A stretch of DNA of 40,390 nucleotides from Polyangiaceae bacterium (GCA_022842465.1 JALHPN010000002.1:1-40390), one strand, 5' to 3'. Counted from the first letter of the stretch, positions 7,355 through 16,700 are shown. Notes: generated by a model from the letters alone, not told the origin. A program made the numbers and translations.

Positions 7355-8725
7355 ATGGCACGCGTCCTGGTCATCGATGACGAATCCTCGATGCGTTACA
7401 CGCTCGAGGCGGTGCTCGGTGACGCGGGCTTCGAGGTGGAGACCGCCGACGGCGGCGCGGCCGGGATCGCGGCCTTCGAGGCGCGCGGCGCCGACGTCGT
7501 CCTGACCGACCTCGCGATGCCCGACGTCGACGGGATGGGCGTCCTCGGGGCGCTCCGGGCGCAGGACCCGAGCGTGCCCGTGCTGATGCTCACCGCGCAC
7601 GGGTCCGAGCGTGTCGCCGTCGCGGCGATGAAGGCGGGCGCGTTCGACTACCTCCCGAAGCCGTTCGACCCCGACGAGCTCGTGCTGTCGGTCGCGCGGG
7701 GCGCGGAGACGCGTCGCCTCCGCCTCGAGAACGCGCGCCTCCGCACGGAGGCCTCGCTCGGCCGCACGATCGTCGCCGAGAGCCCCGCCATCAAGCGCGT
7801 CCTCGACGTCGTCACGCGCGTCGCGCCGAAGGACGTCACCGTCCTGCTCACGGGCGAGAGCGGCGTCGGCAAGGACGTCCTCGCCGCCACGGTCCACGCG
7901 CACTCGAAGCGGGCGGACAAGCCGCTCGTCCGCTTCAACGCCGCTGCGATCCCGGCGGAGCTCGCGGAGGCGGAGCTCTTCGGGCACACGAAGGGCGCGT
8001 TCACCGGCGCGACCGCGGCGCGCGTCGGGTACTTCCACCAGGCCGACAAGGGAACGCTCTTCATCGACGAGATCGGCGAGCTCCCGCTCGCGATCCAGGC
8101 GAAGATCCTGCGCGCGCTCCAGTCGGGCGAGGTGCAGCCCGTCGGCGGACGCGCCGAGCACGTCGACGTGCGCGTGGTCGTCGCCACGAACCGGGATCTC
8201 GCGGCCGAGGTGAAGGCCGGGCGCTTCCGCGAGGACCTCTACTATCGGCTCAACGTCGTCCCGATCAAGGTGCCGCCCCTCCGCGAGCGCGTCGAGGACA
8301 TCGAGCCGCTCGTCCACGCCTTCGTGAAGACGTACTCCGAGCGCTACGGCATGGTGCAGGTGACGGTCGAGGCCGGGCTCCTCGAGTCCTTCCGGAGCCA
8401 CAGCTGGCCCGGCAACGTCCGCGAGCTCGAGAACACGGTCGCGCGCCTCCTCGCGCTGACGGCGGACGACCGCCTCACGCTCGCGCTCTGGCGCTCGCTG
8501 TCGGAGGACTCACCGTCGGCCAGCGCGCGGTCGGGCCCGGGCGCGGGCGATCCGGGACCGAGCCATCCCCTGCGCGCGCGCGTCGAAGCGTTCGAGCGCG
8601 CGATCATCTCTGCCGAGTTCGGAGCGGCGAGCAAGAACCAGAGCGAGACGGCGCGGCGGCTCGGCGTCTCGCGTCCGGCGCTCATCGAGAAGCTGCACAA
8701 GTACGGCCTCCTCGATCGCGGGTGA
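7355..8725 (+). CDS. NtrC-family sigma-54-dependent response regulator
   Basis: The 456-residue protein has three domains. A receiver (1-120) carries phospho-acceptor Asp52 in VVLTDLAMPD. The AAA+ domain (about 137-370) shows Walker A GESGVGKD (167-174), the sigma-54-contacting GAFTGA loop (214-219) and Walker B GTLFIDEIGE (233-242). A C-terminal Fis-type helix-turn-helix is seen in SETARRLGVSRPALIEKLHKYGL. It should activate sigma-54 promoters after phosphorylation by the kinase just upstream. I found no clear -24/-12 sigma-54 promoter in the window. Its stop overlaps the next start (GTGA), tying it to the binding lipoprotein. Confidence 0.95.
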   Translation: MARVLVIDDESSMRYTLEAVLGDAGFEVETADGGAAGIAAFEARGADVVLTDLAMPDVDGMGVLGALRAQDPSVPVLMLTAHGSERVAVAAMKAGAFDYLPKPFDPDELVLSVARGAETRRLRLENARLRTEASLGRTIVAESPAIKRVLDVVTRVAPKDVTVLLTGESGVGKDVLAATVHAHSKRADKPLVRFNAAAIPAELAEAELFGHTKGAFTGATAARVGYFHQADKGTLFIDEIGELPLAIQAKILRALQSGEVQPVGGRAEHVDVRVVVATNRDLAAEVKAGRFREDLYYRLNVVPIKVPPLRERVEDIEPLVHAFVKTYSERYGMVQVTVEAGLLESFRSHSWPGNVRELENTVARLLALTADDRLTLALWRSLSEDSPSASARSGPGAGDPGPSHPLRARVEAFERAIISAEFGAASKNQSETARRLGVSRPALIEKLHKYGLLDRG

Positions 8726-9570
8726 GCGTGAGAGCGCTCGTCGTCGCCTTCGCCGTCCTCGCCGCGACCGGGTGCTCGCGGAACGAGACGTCCACCGCGA
8801 AGGGGACGCGCGTGGTGTCGCTCTCGCCGTCGACGACGGAGGCGATGTTCGCGATCGGGGCGGTCAAGGAGATGGTCGGGCGTTCGCGCTACTGCGATCA
8901 TCCCCCCGAGGTACTCGCCCTTCCGCAGGTCGGCGGCTACGTGGATCCGAGCTTCGAGGCGATCCTCGCCCTCGCGCCGACGCTCGTCGTGGGGGCGCGA
9001 GGGCCGACGGGGACCGCGCTCACGGACAAGCTCGCAGAGCGGAGCATCGCGACGTACTTTCCGAAGGCCGAGTCACTCGCGGAGATCCGTACGATGATCG
9101 AAGGGCTCGGCGCGAAGACGGGCCACGTCGAGGGCGCGCGGGCGGTGGTCGCGAAGATGGATGCGCGCGTCGCCGAGGTGGAAGAGAGCGTGAAGGGCCT
9201 CCCGAAGGTGCGCGTCCTGCTCGTCTTCGGCGTCGAGCCCCTCAGCGTCGCCGGACCGAAGAGCTTCCCCGACGAGATGATCGCGCGCGCGGGCGGCGCG
9301 AACGTCGTGACCGAGGGCGGCGCCTACCCGATGCTGGGCTTCGAGCGTGTCCTCGCCCTCGACCCCGACGTCATCGTCGCCGCGATCATGAGCGAGCCCC
9401 GCGCCGCCGAGCGCATCGCGAAGGACAAGCCGGGCTGGAGCGGTGTCCGCGCGGTCAAGGAAGGCCACGTCGTGCCGCTCACGGACGAGACGATCCTCCG
9501 CCCAGGCCCCCGGATCGGCGAGGGGCTCGCCGCTCTCGCTCGCGCGCTCCATCCGGAGGCGAAGCCTTGA
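8722..9570 (+). CDS. BtuF-like periplasmic substrate-binding lipoprotein
   Basis: The 282-residue protein starts with a GTG overlapping the preceding stop by four bases. It has a short lipoprotein signal (ALVVAFAVLAATGC). The mature part follows the helical-backbone binding-protein fold of cobalamin and iron-chelate ABC systems: RVVSLSPSTTEAMFAIGAV, the BtuF-type VGRSRYCDHPPE and LPQVGGYVDPSFEAILALAPTLVV. Family knowledge suggests vitamin B12 or a related corrinoid as ligand, but siderophores cannot be excluded. No permease or ATPase gene is adjacent, so it is an orphan binding protein here or serves a transporter elsewhere. Confidence 0.85.
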   Translation: MSVRALVVAFAVLAATGCSRNETSTAKGTRVVSLSPSTTEAMFAIGAVKEMVGRSRYCDHPPEVLALPQVGGYVDPSFEAILALAPTLVVGARGPTGTALTDKLAERSIATYFPKAESLAEIRTMIEGLGAKTGHVEGARAVVAKMDARVAEVEESVKGLPKVRVLLVFGVEPLSVAGPKSFPDEMIARAGGANVVTEGGAYPMLGFERVLALDPDVIVAAIMSEPRAAERIAKDKPGWSGVRAVKEGHVVPLTDETILRPGPRIGEGLAALARALHPEAKP

Positions 9571-10310
9571 GCGCGAAGGTCCGCGTCGACCAGCTCCTCG
9601 TCGCGCGCGAGCTCGCCCCCTCGCGGGCGAGAGCCCAGGCGCTCGTCCTCGCCGGGAAGGTCTTCTCCGGAGAGGTCCGCATCGACAAGCCAGGGACGCT
9701 CGTGCTCACAGATGCGGCGCTGCTCGTCCGCGGGGGTGATCACCCGTACGTCTCACGCGGCGGCGTGAAGCTCGAGGGCGCGCTCGCGAGCTTCGGGGTC
9801 GACCCTGCGGGCAAGCGCTGCCTCGACCTCGGCGCCTCCACCGGCGGGTTCACCGACTGCCTCCTCCAGCGCGGAGCCGCGAGCGTCGCGGCCGTCGACG
9901 TCGGTTACGGTCAGCTCGCCCACGAGCTCAGGACCGATCCGCGCGTGCTCGTCCTCGAGCGCACGAACGCACGGACGCTCCTGCCCGCGCAGATCGGCGG
10001 CCCCGTCGATCTCTGCGTCGTCGACGCGTCGTTCATCGGCCTCGGCAAGCTGCTCCCCGCCGTCGTGACCTGCCTCGCTCCGGGCGGCGAGCTCGTCGCG
10101 CTCGTGAAGCCCCAGTTCGAGGTCGGCCGCGACGAGGCGCGGAAAGCGCGAGGCGTGATCCGCGATCCCCAGGTCCGTTCCCGCGCGATCTCGGGCGTCG
10201 CCGCGGAGGTGGCCGAGGTCGGGCTCACGGTGCTCGCCACGTGCGACAGCCCGATCGAGGGTCCGAAGGGCAACCTCGAGGCCTTCGTCCACGCGCGGCG
10301 GCCCTGCTGA
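9567..10310 (+). CDS. TlyA-family rRNA 2'-O-methyltransferase
   Basis: The 247-residue protein has an N-terminal S4 RNA-binding domain (VRVDQLLVARELAPSRARAQALVLAG, residues 5-30 onward) and an FtsJ/Rossmann methyltransferase domain opening with YVSRGGVKLEGAL and the SAM-binding CLDLGASTGGFTDCLL. VVDASFIGL and LVALVKPQFEVGRDE are also typical. TlyA enzymes methylate cytidine 2'-OH groups in 16S and/or 23S rRNA; some homologues have haemolysin-like annotations. The proposed start is a TTG at 9567 that overlaps the previous stop (TTGA) and has GGAGG about eight bases upstream. A later start would cut the S4 domain. Confidence 0.92.
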   Translation: MSAKVRVDQLLVARELAPSRARAQALVLAGKVFSGEVRIDKPGTLVLTDAALLVRGGDHPYVSRGGVKLEGALASFGVDPAGKRCLDLGASTGGFTDCLLQRGAASVAAVDVGYGQLAHELRTDPRVLVLERTNARTLLPAQIGGPVDLCVVDASFIGLGKLLPAVVTCLAPGGELVALVKPQFEVGRDEARKARGVIRDPQVRSRAISGVAAEVAEVGLTVLATCDSPIEGPKGNLEAFVHARRPC

Positions 10311-10321
10311 AGGAAACGAGA

Positions 10322-10347
10322 CCCTCGACGCGGCGCCGGTTCGAGGG
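10322..10347. promoter_or_regulatory. Interrupted palindrome between tlyA-family and MFS genes
   Basis: CCCTCGA (10322-10328) and TCGAGGG (10341-10347) flank a 12-base centre that itself contains CGGCGCCG. Overall 22 of 26 bases are symmetric. It begins 12 bases after the tlyA stop and ends 15 bases before the MFS start. It could be an operator for the transporter or a transcript-ending hairpin; there is no T-run. Confidence 0.35.
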
Positions 10348-10362
10348 GAGAGTACCCGCCGC

Positions 10363-11634
10363 ATGACGACGTCCCGAGGAGAGCCGACCGCGCCGCCTGG
10401 GCTCGGTCCCATCTTCCTCATCGTCTTCCTCGACATCCTCGGGTTCAGCCTCGTCCTGCCGTTCCTCGCCGAGGAGGCGCGCGCCGTCTTCGGCTCGAGC
10501 ACGGTGACGGGGACCCTCCTCTCGTCCATCTACTCGCTCATGCAGTTCCTGTTCGTGCCCGTGTGGGGGCGCGTCTCGGACCGCGTCGGGCGGAGGCCCG
10601 TGCTCCTCTGGAGCGTCGCGGCGACGGCGGTCGGCATGGTCGCGCTGGGCGCAGGGCTCGTCTTCGCGACGAGCGTCGCCTGGCTCTTCGTCGCGCGCGC
10701 CGCGAGCGGGATCGCGACGGCGAACCTCGGCACGGCGAGCGCGTACATCGCCGACGTCACGAAGCCCGAGGATCGCGCGCGCGGGATGGGCCTCATCGGA
10801 ATGGCGTTCGGCCTCGGGTTCATCCTCGGGCCGGGCCTCGGCGGCTGGCTCGCGACGTACCCGATCCTCGGCCGCACGGGCGCTCTCCCGTGCTTCGTCG
10901 CCGCGGGCCTCTCGCTCGTGAACCTCGCCTGGGCGTACGCGCGGCTCCGCGAGTCGCTCCCGGAGGACAAGCGCGCGGTCGTGAAGCGGAGCCTGGCGCC
11001 GCTCAACGTCGCCGCGGCGCGCGCGGCGCTCGGTCGACCCGGGATCGCGCCCGCGATCCTCGTGAACTTCATGCTCGTCCTCTCGTTCACGATCCTGGAT
11101 CAGACGTTCCGGTTCTTCACGAAGGACGTGTTCGCGATGACGGCCGCCGGCACCGGCGGCGTGCTCGCCTTCATCGGCATCGTCGCGGCCCTCGTCCAGG
11201 GCGGGGTCGTCCGACCGCTCGCGAAGCGCTTCGACGAGAGCACGCTCATCCGCGGAGGGACGTTCCTCCAGGCCCTGGCGTTCGGCGGGTTCGCTCTCAC
11301 GCCGAGCCTGGGGGTCTGGGCGCTCTTCGTCTCGGGGGCCACGCTCGCGTTCGGGAACGGGCTCACGCAACCGAGCGTCGCGGCCTACGTCTCGAAGCGC
11401 GCGGATCCGCGCGAGCAGGGTGGGACCCTCGGCACGAACCAGTCGGTCTCGAGCCTCGCGCGCATGTTCGGGCCTGCGCTCGGCGGCTGGCTCTACCTCT
11501 TCGGGCCGCGCGTGCCGTTCGCCTACGGCGCGCTCGGGATGACGCTCGCGCTCTTCGTCGCCTTCGCGATCCGCCCCGCCTCCGCGTTCGCAGACGCGGA
11601 CGATCAGCGGAAGACGAGCACCCAGATGTCGTAG
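10363..11634 (+). CDS. Major facilitator superfamily (MFS) drug-exporter-like transporter
   Basis: The 423-residue protein has about 12 hydrophobic helices. The first (PIFLIVFLDILGFSLVLPFLAEEA) and the motif-A loop WGRVSDRVGRRPVLL after helix 2 are typical of TetA-like H+ antiporters. GMAFGLGFILGPGLGGWL in helix 5 resembles antiporter motif C. The substrate is unknown. It starts 52 bases after the tlyA-family gene with an interrupted palindrome between them. Its last 31 bases overlap the convergent CPBP gene. Confidence 0.9.
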   Translation: MTTSRGEPTAPPGLGPIFLIVFLDILGFSLVLPFLAEEARAVFGSSTVTGTLLSSIYSLMQFLFVPVWGRVSDRVGRRPVLLWSVAATAVGMVALGAGLVFATSVAWLFVARAASGIATANLGTASAYIADVTKPEDRARGMGLIGMAFGLGFILGPGLGGWLATYPILGRTGALPCFVAAGLSLVNLAWAYARLRESLPEDKRAVVKRSLAPLNVAAARAALGRPGIAPAILVNFMLVLSFTILDQTFRFFTKDVFAMTAAGTGGVLAFIGIVAALVQGGVVRPLAKRFDESTLIRGGTFLQALAFGGFALTPSLGVWALFVSGATLAFGNGLTQPSVAAYVSKRADPREQGGTLGTNQSVSSLARMFGPALGGWLYLFGPRVPFAYGALGMTLALFVAFAIRPASAFADADDQRKTSTQMS

Positions 11635-12365
11635 AGGGCGTGCGTCCACACGGCGGCCGCGAAGCCGCGCGTCGCGTAGATGAGCGTGAGGACGAGGCCG
11701 AGGACGGCGCGGAAGACGAACGACGGCCCCTGGAGCTTGTCCGCCATCGGGCCGATGTAGTGGAACGCGCTGAAGAGGACGGAGGACGCGACCGCCCAGG
11801 CCGCGAGGATCATCATCGAGCGCAAAGACCAGCGCGAGCCGCCGCCGACGGCCGTCCCGGTGATCTCCACCCGCTGGTGCGAGGAGAACCAGAGGAGGAC
11901 TTTCGCCCCGAGGCCGAAGACGATCACGCGGAAGGTCAGCTCCTCGTAGAAGCCCGCGCCGAGGCTCATCACGAACCCGACGAGCCGGCCCTCGTTCTGG
12001 ATCGGACCCGCGAAGATCGCGCCGACCACGTACTGCCCCGTGAGGCCCATCAGCACCGCGTAGACGAGGCCCTCGATCACGATCTGGAGGAACTTCCGCG
12101 GCCGGAACGCCTGGCCGCGGCCCGCGAGCGCGAAGGCGCCGGCAAAGATGACCCCGATCGCGAGCGTCGCGAGGAGGTAGGTCGACTTGTCCCCCGCGGA
12201 GAGCGAGAGGAGCGACCCCGTGATCATGTCGGTCGCGTTCCGGACGTCGAGGAAGACGACGGCGAGGTGATAGACGAGGAATATCGGGAGGGTGAGCCCG
12301 AGGTCGACCCACGCGCCAGGGCGGTCGACGAGGCGAGAGTCGGTCGTGGTCGCGACGGTGGGCAT
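11604..12365 (-). CDS. CPBP-family intramembrane metalloprotease
   Basis: The 253-residue membrane protein has about seven hydrophobic segments and the three CPBP (Abi/Rce1-like) motifs: EExxxR (Glu141, Glu142, Arg146 in YEELTFRVIVF), FxxxH (His202 in LFSAFHYIG) and HxxxD (His242, Asp246 in HALYDIW). These residues form the active site of CAAX-type proteases. Bacterial members process peptides or prenylated-like substrates, or give bacteriocin immunity; the target here is unknown. The start at 12365 fits the membrane topology; an in-frame ATG at 12413 would add 16 residues, and neither has a strong ribosome binding site. Its 3' end overlaps the MFS gene by 31 bases on the opposite strand. Confidence 0.85.
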   Translation of the reverse strand: MPTVATTTDSRLVDRPGAWVDLGLTLPIFLVYHLAVVFLDVRNATDMITGSLLSLSAGDKSTYLLATLAIGVIFAGAFALAGRGQAFRPRKFLQIVIEGLVYAVLMGLTGQYVVGAIFAGPIQNEGRLVGFVMSLGAGFYEELTFRVIVFGLGAKVLLWFSSHQRVEITGTAVGGGSRWSLRSMMILAAWAVASSVLFSAFHYIGPMADKLQGPSFVFRAVLGLVLTLIYATRGFAAAVWTHALYDIWVLVFR

Positions 12366-12426
12366 GGGCGTGAGACGCGTCCAGGATAGCAACCGGTCTC
12401 CCTTCGTTCCCATTCCGTGGAAAATG

Positions 12427-12648
12427 TCACCCGCGCCGCGCGAGCCCCACGAGCCCGATCCCGAGCACGAGCACGACCGCATCGATCGCGCCGAGGAACG
12501 GGAGCGGGCTCGACCACTTGTCCATGTTCGTCGTGCGCCCGTAGTACGGCGGGCCATGCCCGTACGCCTCCTCGAGCGCCTCCGCGTGGATCGCCGCGAG
12601 CGGGAGGAGGAGCACGAGGAGCGGGAGGAGGTGGTGCGGCCGGAGCAC
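12427..12648 (-). CDS. Small two-segment membrane protein (73 aa)
   Basis: A GTG start with GGGAGAG four bases upstream opens a 73-residue frame: a hydrophobic N-terminal signal or helix (LLPLLVLLLPLAAIHA), a polar Gly/Tyr-rich centre (EAYGHGPPYYGRTTNMDKWSS) and a C-terminal helix (FLGAIDAVVLVLGIGLVGL) ending RRG. This architecture in the gap between the UbiA and CPBP genes, on the same strand, suggests a real small membrane protein. No family is recognised. Confidence 0.5.
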   Translation of the reverse strand: MLRPHHLLPLLVLLLPLAAIHAEALEEAYGHGPPYYGRTTNMDKWSSPLPFLGAIDAVVLVLGIGLVGLARRG

Positions 12649-12682
12649 GGGGCTCTCCCGTGAACGCCCTAGCCGCGCGCGC

Positions 12683-13654
12683 TCAGCCCGGCCGGAGCCG
12701 GTAGACGATCGCGACGACGACGATGCCCCAGACGACGAGGTTCAGGACGAACGGCACGTCACGCAGCATCTCCTGCGTCGGGCTCTCGGCCTTGAGGCCC
12801 CGGCCCGCGCGGCCCGAGACGAGGAACAGGAAGCGGACGATACCGAACACGGTGAACGGCGCCGTCAACCAGAGGTAGTTGCTCTGGAAGAACGCCTGCG
12901 TCTGCTCGTCGAGCGTGTAGGCGAAGTACGTCGCGGCCGTCGCGAGGCCGGTCACGAGCATCGCCGCGTCGAGCCCCTTCTTCGTGTACGCCTCGAGGGC
13001 CGCGCGCTGCTTGCCCGCGTGCTCGGACGCGAGCTCGTGTCGGCGCTTGCCGAAGCCGAGGAAGAGCGCGAGGAGCGCAGTGCAGGCGAGCATGTACCAG
13101 CTCACCTTCGTGTCCGTCGCGAGGCCGCCTGCGACGACGCGGAGCACGAAGCCGAACGCGATGAGGCTCACGTCGAGGAACGCGACCTTCTTCAGCTTGA
13201 AGGAGTAGGCGACGTTCTCGGCGAAATAGAGGAGCGCGACCCCGGCGAAGGGGAGCCCGAGCCGGAGGCCGCCGAGGGCGAGCGCGACGAGGACGAGGAC
13301 GGCCGCGAACGTGCGGGCGAGCCCCTCGGGGACGGCGCCGCTCGCGATCGGACGGTCGCGCTTGACGGGGTGGACCCGGTCCGACTCCACGTCGACCAGA
13401 TCGTTCATCGTGTAGACGGCGCCCGCGAGGAGGCAGAAGCAGAGCGTGCCGAGGATGGCGTTCGAGGTGACGCGGAGGTTCAGCGTCGGATCGCCCGTCG
13501 ACGTCGTCGAGAACAGATCCTTGTGGAAGAACATCGGCGCTGCCACAAAGAGGTTCTTCACCCACTGGTGCGGCCGGATGGTCTTGATGAGGCCGCGGAC
13601 GACCGATCGTCGCTTGGTACGGAGCGACGGAGGTGCTTCCGAGTCGGCGCTCAT
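12683..13654 (-). CDS. UbiA-family prenyltransferase, decaprenyl-phosphate phosphoribosyltransferase-like
   Basis: The 323-residue integral membrane protein opens with RGLIKTIRPHQWVKNLFVAAPMFF, the signature of the UbiA subfamily that includes mycobacterial 5-phosphoribosyl-1-pyrophosphate:decaprenyl-phosphate transferase. The first Asp-rich motif is NDLVDVESD (Asn84, Asp85, Asp88, Asp92), followed by RVHPVKRDRPIASG. A later conserved block reads YSFKLKKVAFLDVSLIAFGFVLRVVAGG. In this subfamily the product is a polyprenyl-phosphoribose used as a pentose donor for cell-envelope glycans. Neighbouring pentose-epimerase or arabinosyltransferase genes are absent here, so the role in this organism is inferred. 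The divergent upstream gene leaves 105 bp with a perfect palindrome. Confidence 0.85.
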   Translation of the reverse strand: MSADSEAPPSLRTKRRSVVRGLIKTIRPHQWVKNLFVAAPMFFHKDLFSTTSTGDPTLNLRVTSNAILGTLCFCLLAGAVYTMNDLVDVESDRVHPVKRDRPIASGAVPEGLARTFAAVLVLVALALGGLRLGLPFAGVALLYFAENVAYSFKLKKVAFLDVSLIAFGFVLRVVAGGLATDTKVSWYMLACTALLALFLGFGKRRHELASEHAGKQRAALEAYTKKGLDAAMLVTGLATAATYFAYTLDEQTQAFFQSNYLWLTAPFTVFGIVRFLFLVSGRAGRGLKAESPTQEMLRDVPFVLNLVVWGIVVVAIVYRLRPG

Positions 13655-13686
13655 GGACACGTCGGTCTTACTACACGAAAGCTCCC

Positions 13687-13703
13687 CGCGGTGCAGCACC
13701 GCG
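13687..13703. promoter_or_regulatory. 17-base perfect palindrome in a divergent promoter region
   Basis: CGCGGTGC and GCACCGCG are exact inverted repeats around one central base. The site lies 33 bases from the ubiA-like start and 57 bases from the divergent transglutaminase-like gene at 13760. The odd-length symmetry and position suit a dimeric regulator's operator serving both genes, but a hairpin is equally possible. Confidence 0.4.
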
Positions 13704-13759
13704 CCGCCTGCGCGCGCAGCTTGACGCCCGGGCGCCTGCGGCGGAAAACCTCCGTCCTC

Positions 13760-16700
13760 ATGCCTCGAAGGCTGCCCCGCGCGGCGCTCGTCCTCGCGCT
13801 CGTCGTCCTCGCCGTCCTCCTGCCGGGCGCGGGGGAGCGACCCGCCTCCGCCGACGTCGGCGAACGGCTTCCCCGGCTCTCGAAGCTGGCGAGCGAGGTC
13901 GCGCGTGGCGGCATGCCCCTCGGGTACGTCCCGCTGAGGCAGCTCTGGGCCGAATGGGATCAGGGGGATCCCGCGGAGGTCGAGGCGCTTCTCCATGCGC
14001 TCGCGCTGGATGCGAGCATCGCGCCACCCCTCCGGTCGTACGCCGGGATGCTGTCGGCGTATGCGCACCGGCGCCGCGGAGACCTCGCCGGCGCGAAGAC
14101 CCGGCTCCGCGACCTCGGCTTCGTGGGGCGCTGGATCGTGACCGGCGCCTTCGACAACGAGGGCAAGGCCGGCTTCGATCGGGCCTTCGGACCCGAGGAA
14201 GACCTCGGCGATCCGCTCGTGCTCGGGAAGACCTACGACGGCAAGGAGCAGAAGGCGGTGAGCCGCCTCGCCCCCGACGTCTTCCCGTACGGATGGGTGG
14301 ACCTCGGCGCCCTCGTGCGGCCTTCCGTCATGGTCTGCGCCTACGCGACCACGTTCGTGCGCGACCGCCGGGGCGCGAGCGCGACGCCCCGGGCGTTCTC
14401 GCTCTGGTGGGGCGCGGCCGGTGCGGCCAAGGTGTTCTTCGACGGCGCGGTCGTGGCCAGCGACGCGAAGTACCGCGACCTGGACGCCGATCGCGCCGGC
14501 GTGACCCTCGCCATGAAGGAGGGTTGGCACCGCATCACGGTGAAGGTCTGCGGCGACGACGACGCGCCGATGTTCTCCCTCCGCCTCGCGGACGGAAGCG
14601 GGGCCCCCGACCCGAACCTCGAGGCCGACCCGGACCCGACCCACGCGAAGGAGGCCGCGGCCGCGCGATTTCGCAAGGGCGAGCGCGTCGTGACGGAGAC
14701 GACACTCGGCCCCGTCGCGGCGTTCGAGGCGCGGGTCGCGAAGGGCGACCCCGTCGCGCTCGAGGCCTATGCCCGCTGGCTCGTGCTCACGCAGTCGGAC
14801 GACCCGGCGGAGAACCTCGCGCGGTCGCTCGCGCGGAAGGCGGCGACGAGCGCCCCGACGATCCCGCGCTGTCTCCTCGCCGGCGATCTCGCCGAGAACC
14901 GGAACCAGCGCGCGGTGTGGATCGAGAAGGCGGAGGAGATCGCGAAGAACCCGGGCACGCCCCTGAACGAGCGGATCGACGTCCTCCGTGCACGCGCGGC
15001 GCACGTGCGCGGCGGCGCGAACTGGCGCGATGCGATCCCGACCTACGACAAGATCCTCGCGCTCGATCCGGACAACGTCCCCGCGAACCTCGCCCGCGTC
15101 GAGCTCTACTCCGAGGCCGGGCTGCGCGAGACGGCCCTCGCCTCGCTCGCCGGCGCCCTCGCGCGGCGCCCACGCTCGGTCGCGCTCCTCCGCGCGAACG
15201 CGGCGGCGCTCCGGGAGCTCGATCGAACGACCGAGGCGGAGGAGATGACCGCGCGCTACGCGGCACTCCGCTTCGACGACATCTCCGTCGTGGGCGGGAA
15301 CATCGAGCTCGCGATTGCCCGCCGCGACACCGCGAACGCGAACCGCTGGACCCTGCGCCTCCTCGAGACGAGCCCCGACAGCGCCCGCGCGCTCGGCACC
15401 GCCGCCAAGGCCTACGTCGCGATGGGCGAGCGGGCGAAGGCGATCGCGATGTACCGGCGCGCGCTCGATCTCGCACCGGACGACGTCGCGTCGATGCGCT
15501 CCCTCGCCGACGTCTACGCCGTGGGAGGGCAGTCGGACGAGCAGCTCCGGCTCCTCCGCCGCATCCTCGAGCTCCGTCCGCAGGAGAAGGACGTCCGCGA
15601 GTACGTGGCTCATCTCGAGCCGAGCAAGCCCCGCGCGGACGAGGCCTTCGCCCGCCCCGCGAAGGAGTTCCTCGCCCTCCGGGCCGCGCCCGCAGCCGGG
15701 AAGACGCGTCGTACGTTCGTCGACCTCCAGGTCACGACCGTGTTCCCGAATGGGCTCGCGAGCCGGTATCACCAGGTCGTGTTCCAGCCGCTCACCGAGG
15801 CGGCCGCGGCGGAGGCGCGCGACTACGGTTTCTCCTTCGAAGCCGACACCGAGACCGTCCAGCTCCGCGGAGCACGCGTCTACCGGAAGAACGGCACCGT
15901 CGAGGAGACGGTCGAGAGCGGCGAAGGGCCCGCCGACAACCCGTCGCTCGCGATGTACACGAGCGCGCGCGCCTTCTACGTGCGCTTCCCGCGCCTGAAC
16001 GCGGGCGACGTCGTCGAGCTCACCTACCGCGTGGAGGACATCACGGCGCGGAACGCGTTCGCGGACTACTTCGGCGAGGTCGCCTACCTCCAGTCGACCG
16101 AGCCGATCGCGCGCGCCGAGTACGTCCTCATCACCCCGAAGGCGCGCACGTTCGCGTTCGGGAAGCTCACCCCCGGCATCAAGGAGACCGTGGAGGAGAA
16201 GGGCGACGCGAGGATCCACCGCTTCGTCGCGCTCGACGTGCCCGCGCTCGAGCCCGAGCCCGGGCAGCCGCCGCTCGCCGAGGTGCTCGGCCACGTCCAC
16301 GTCTCGACGTACCGCAGCTGGGACGACATGGGCCGCTGGTACTGGGGCCTCGTGAGAGACCAGTTCACGGCCGACGACGAGGTGCGCCGGCGCGTCGCCG
16401 AGATCACGAAGGGCCTCACCGACGACCGCGCGAAGGTGCGCGCCGTCTACGACTGGGTCGTGCAGCGCACGCGCTACGTGGCGCTCGAGTTCGGCATCCA
16501 CGGCTTCAAGCCGTATCGATGCGCGCAGATCTTCGCGAGAGGGTTCGGCGACTGCAAGGACAAGGCGACCCTGATCGTGACGATGCTGAAGGAGCTCGGC
16601 ATCCAGGCGACGATCGTGATCCTCCGCACGGGCCTCCGCGGGGACTTCCCGACCGAGCCGGCGAGCCTCGCGCCCTTCGACCACGCGATCGCCTACGTGC

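Noticed and set aside
7310..7360. TGGCACG at the regulator start, resembling the -24 part of a sigma-54 promoter.
   Set aside because: It overlaps the ATG and codons 2-3 and has no TTGC at -12; a similar TGGCACG at 956 is also just start-codon context.
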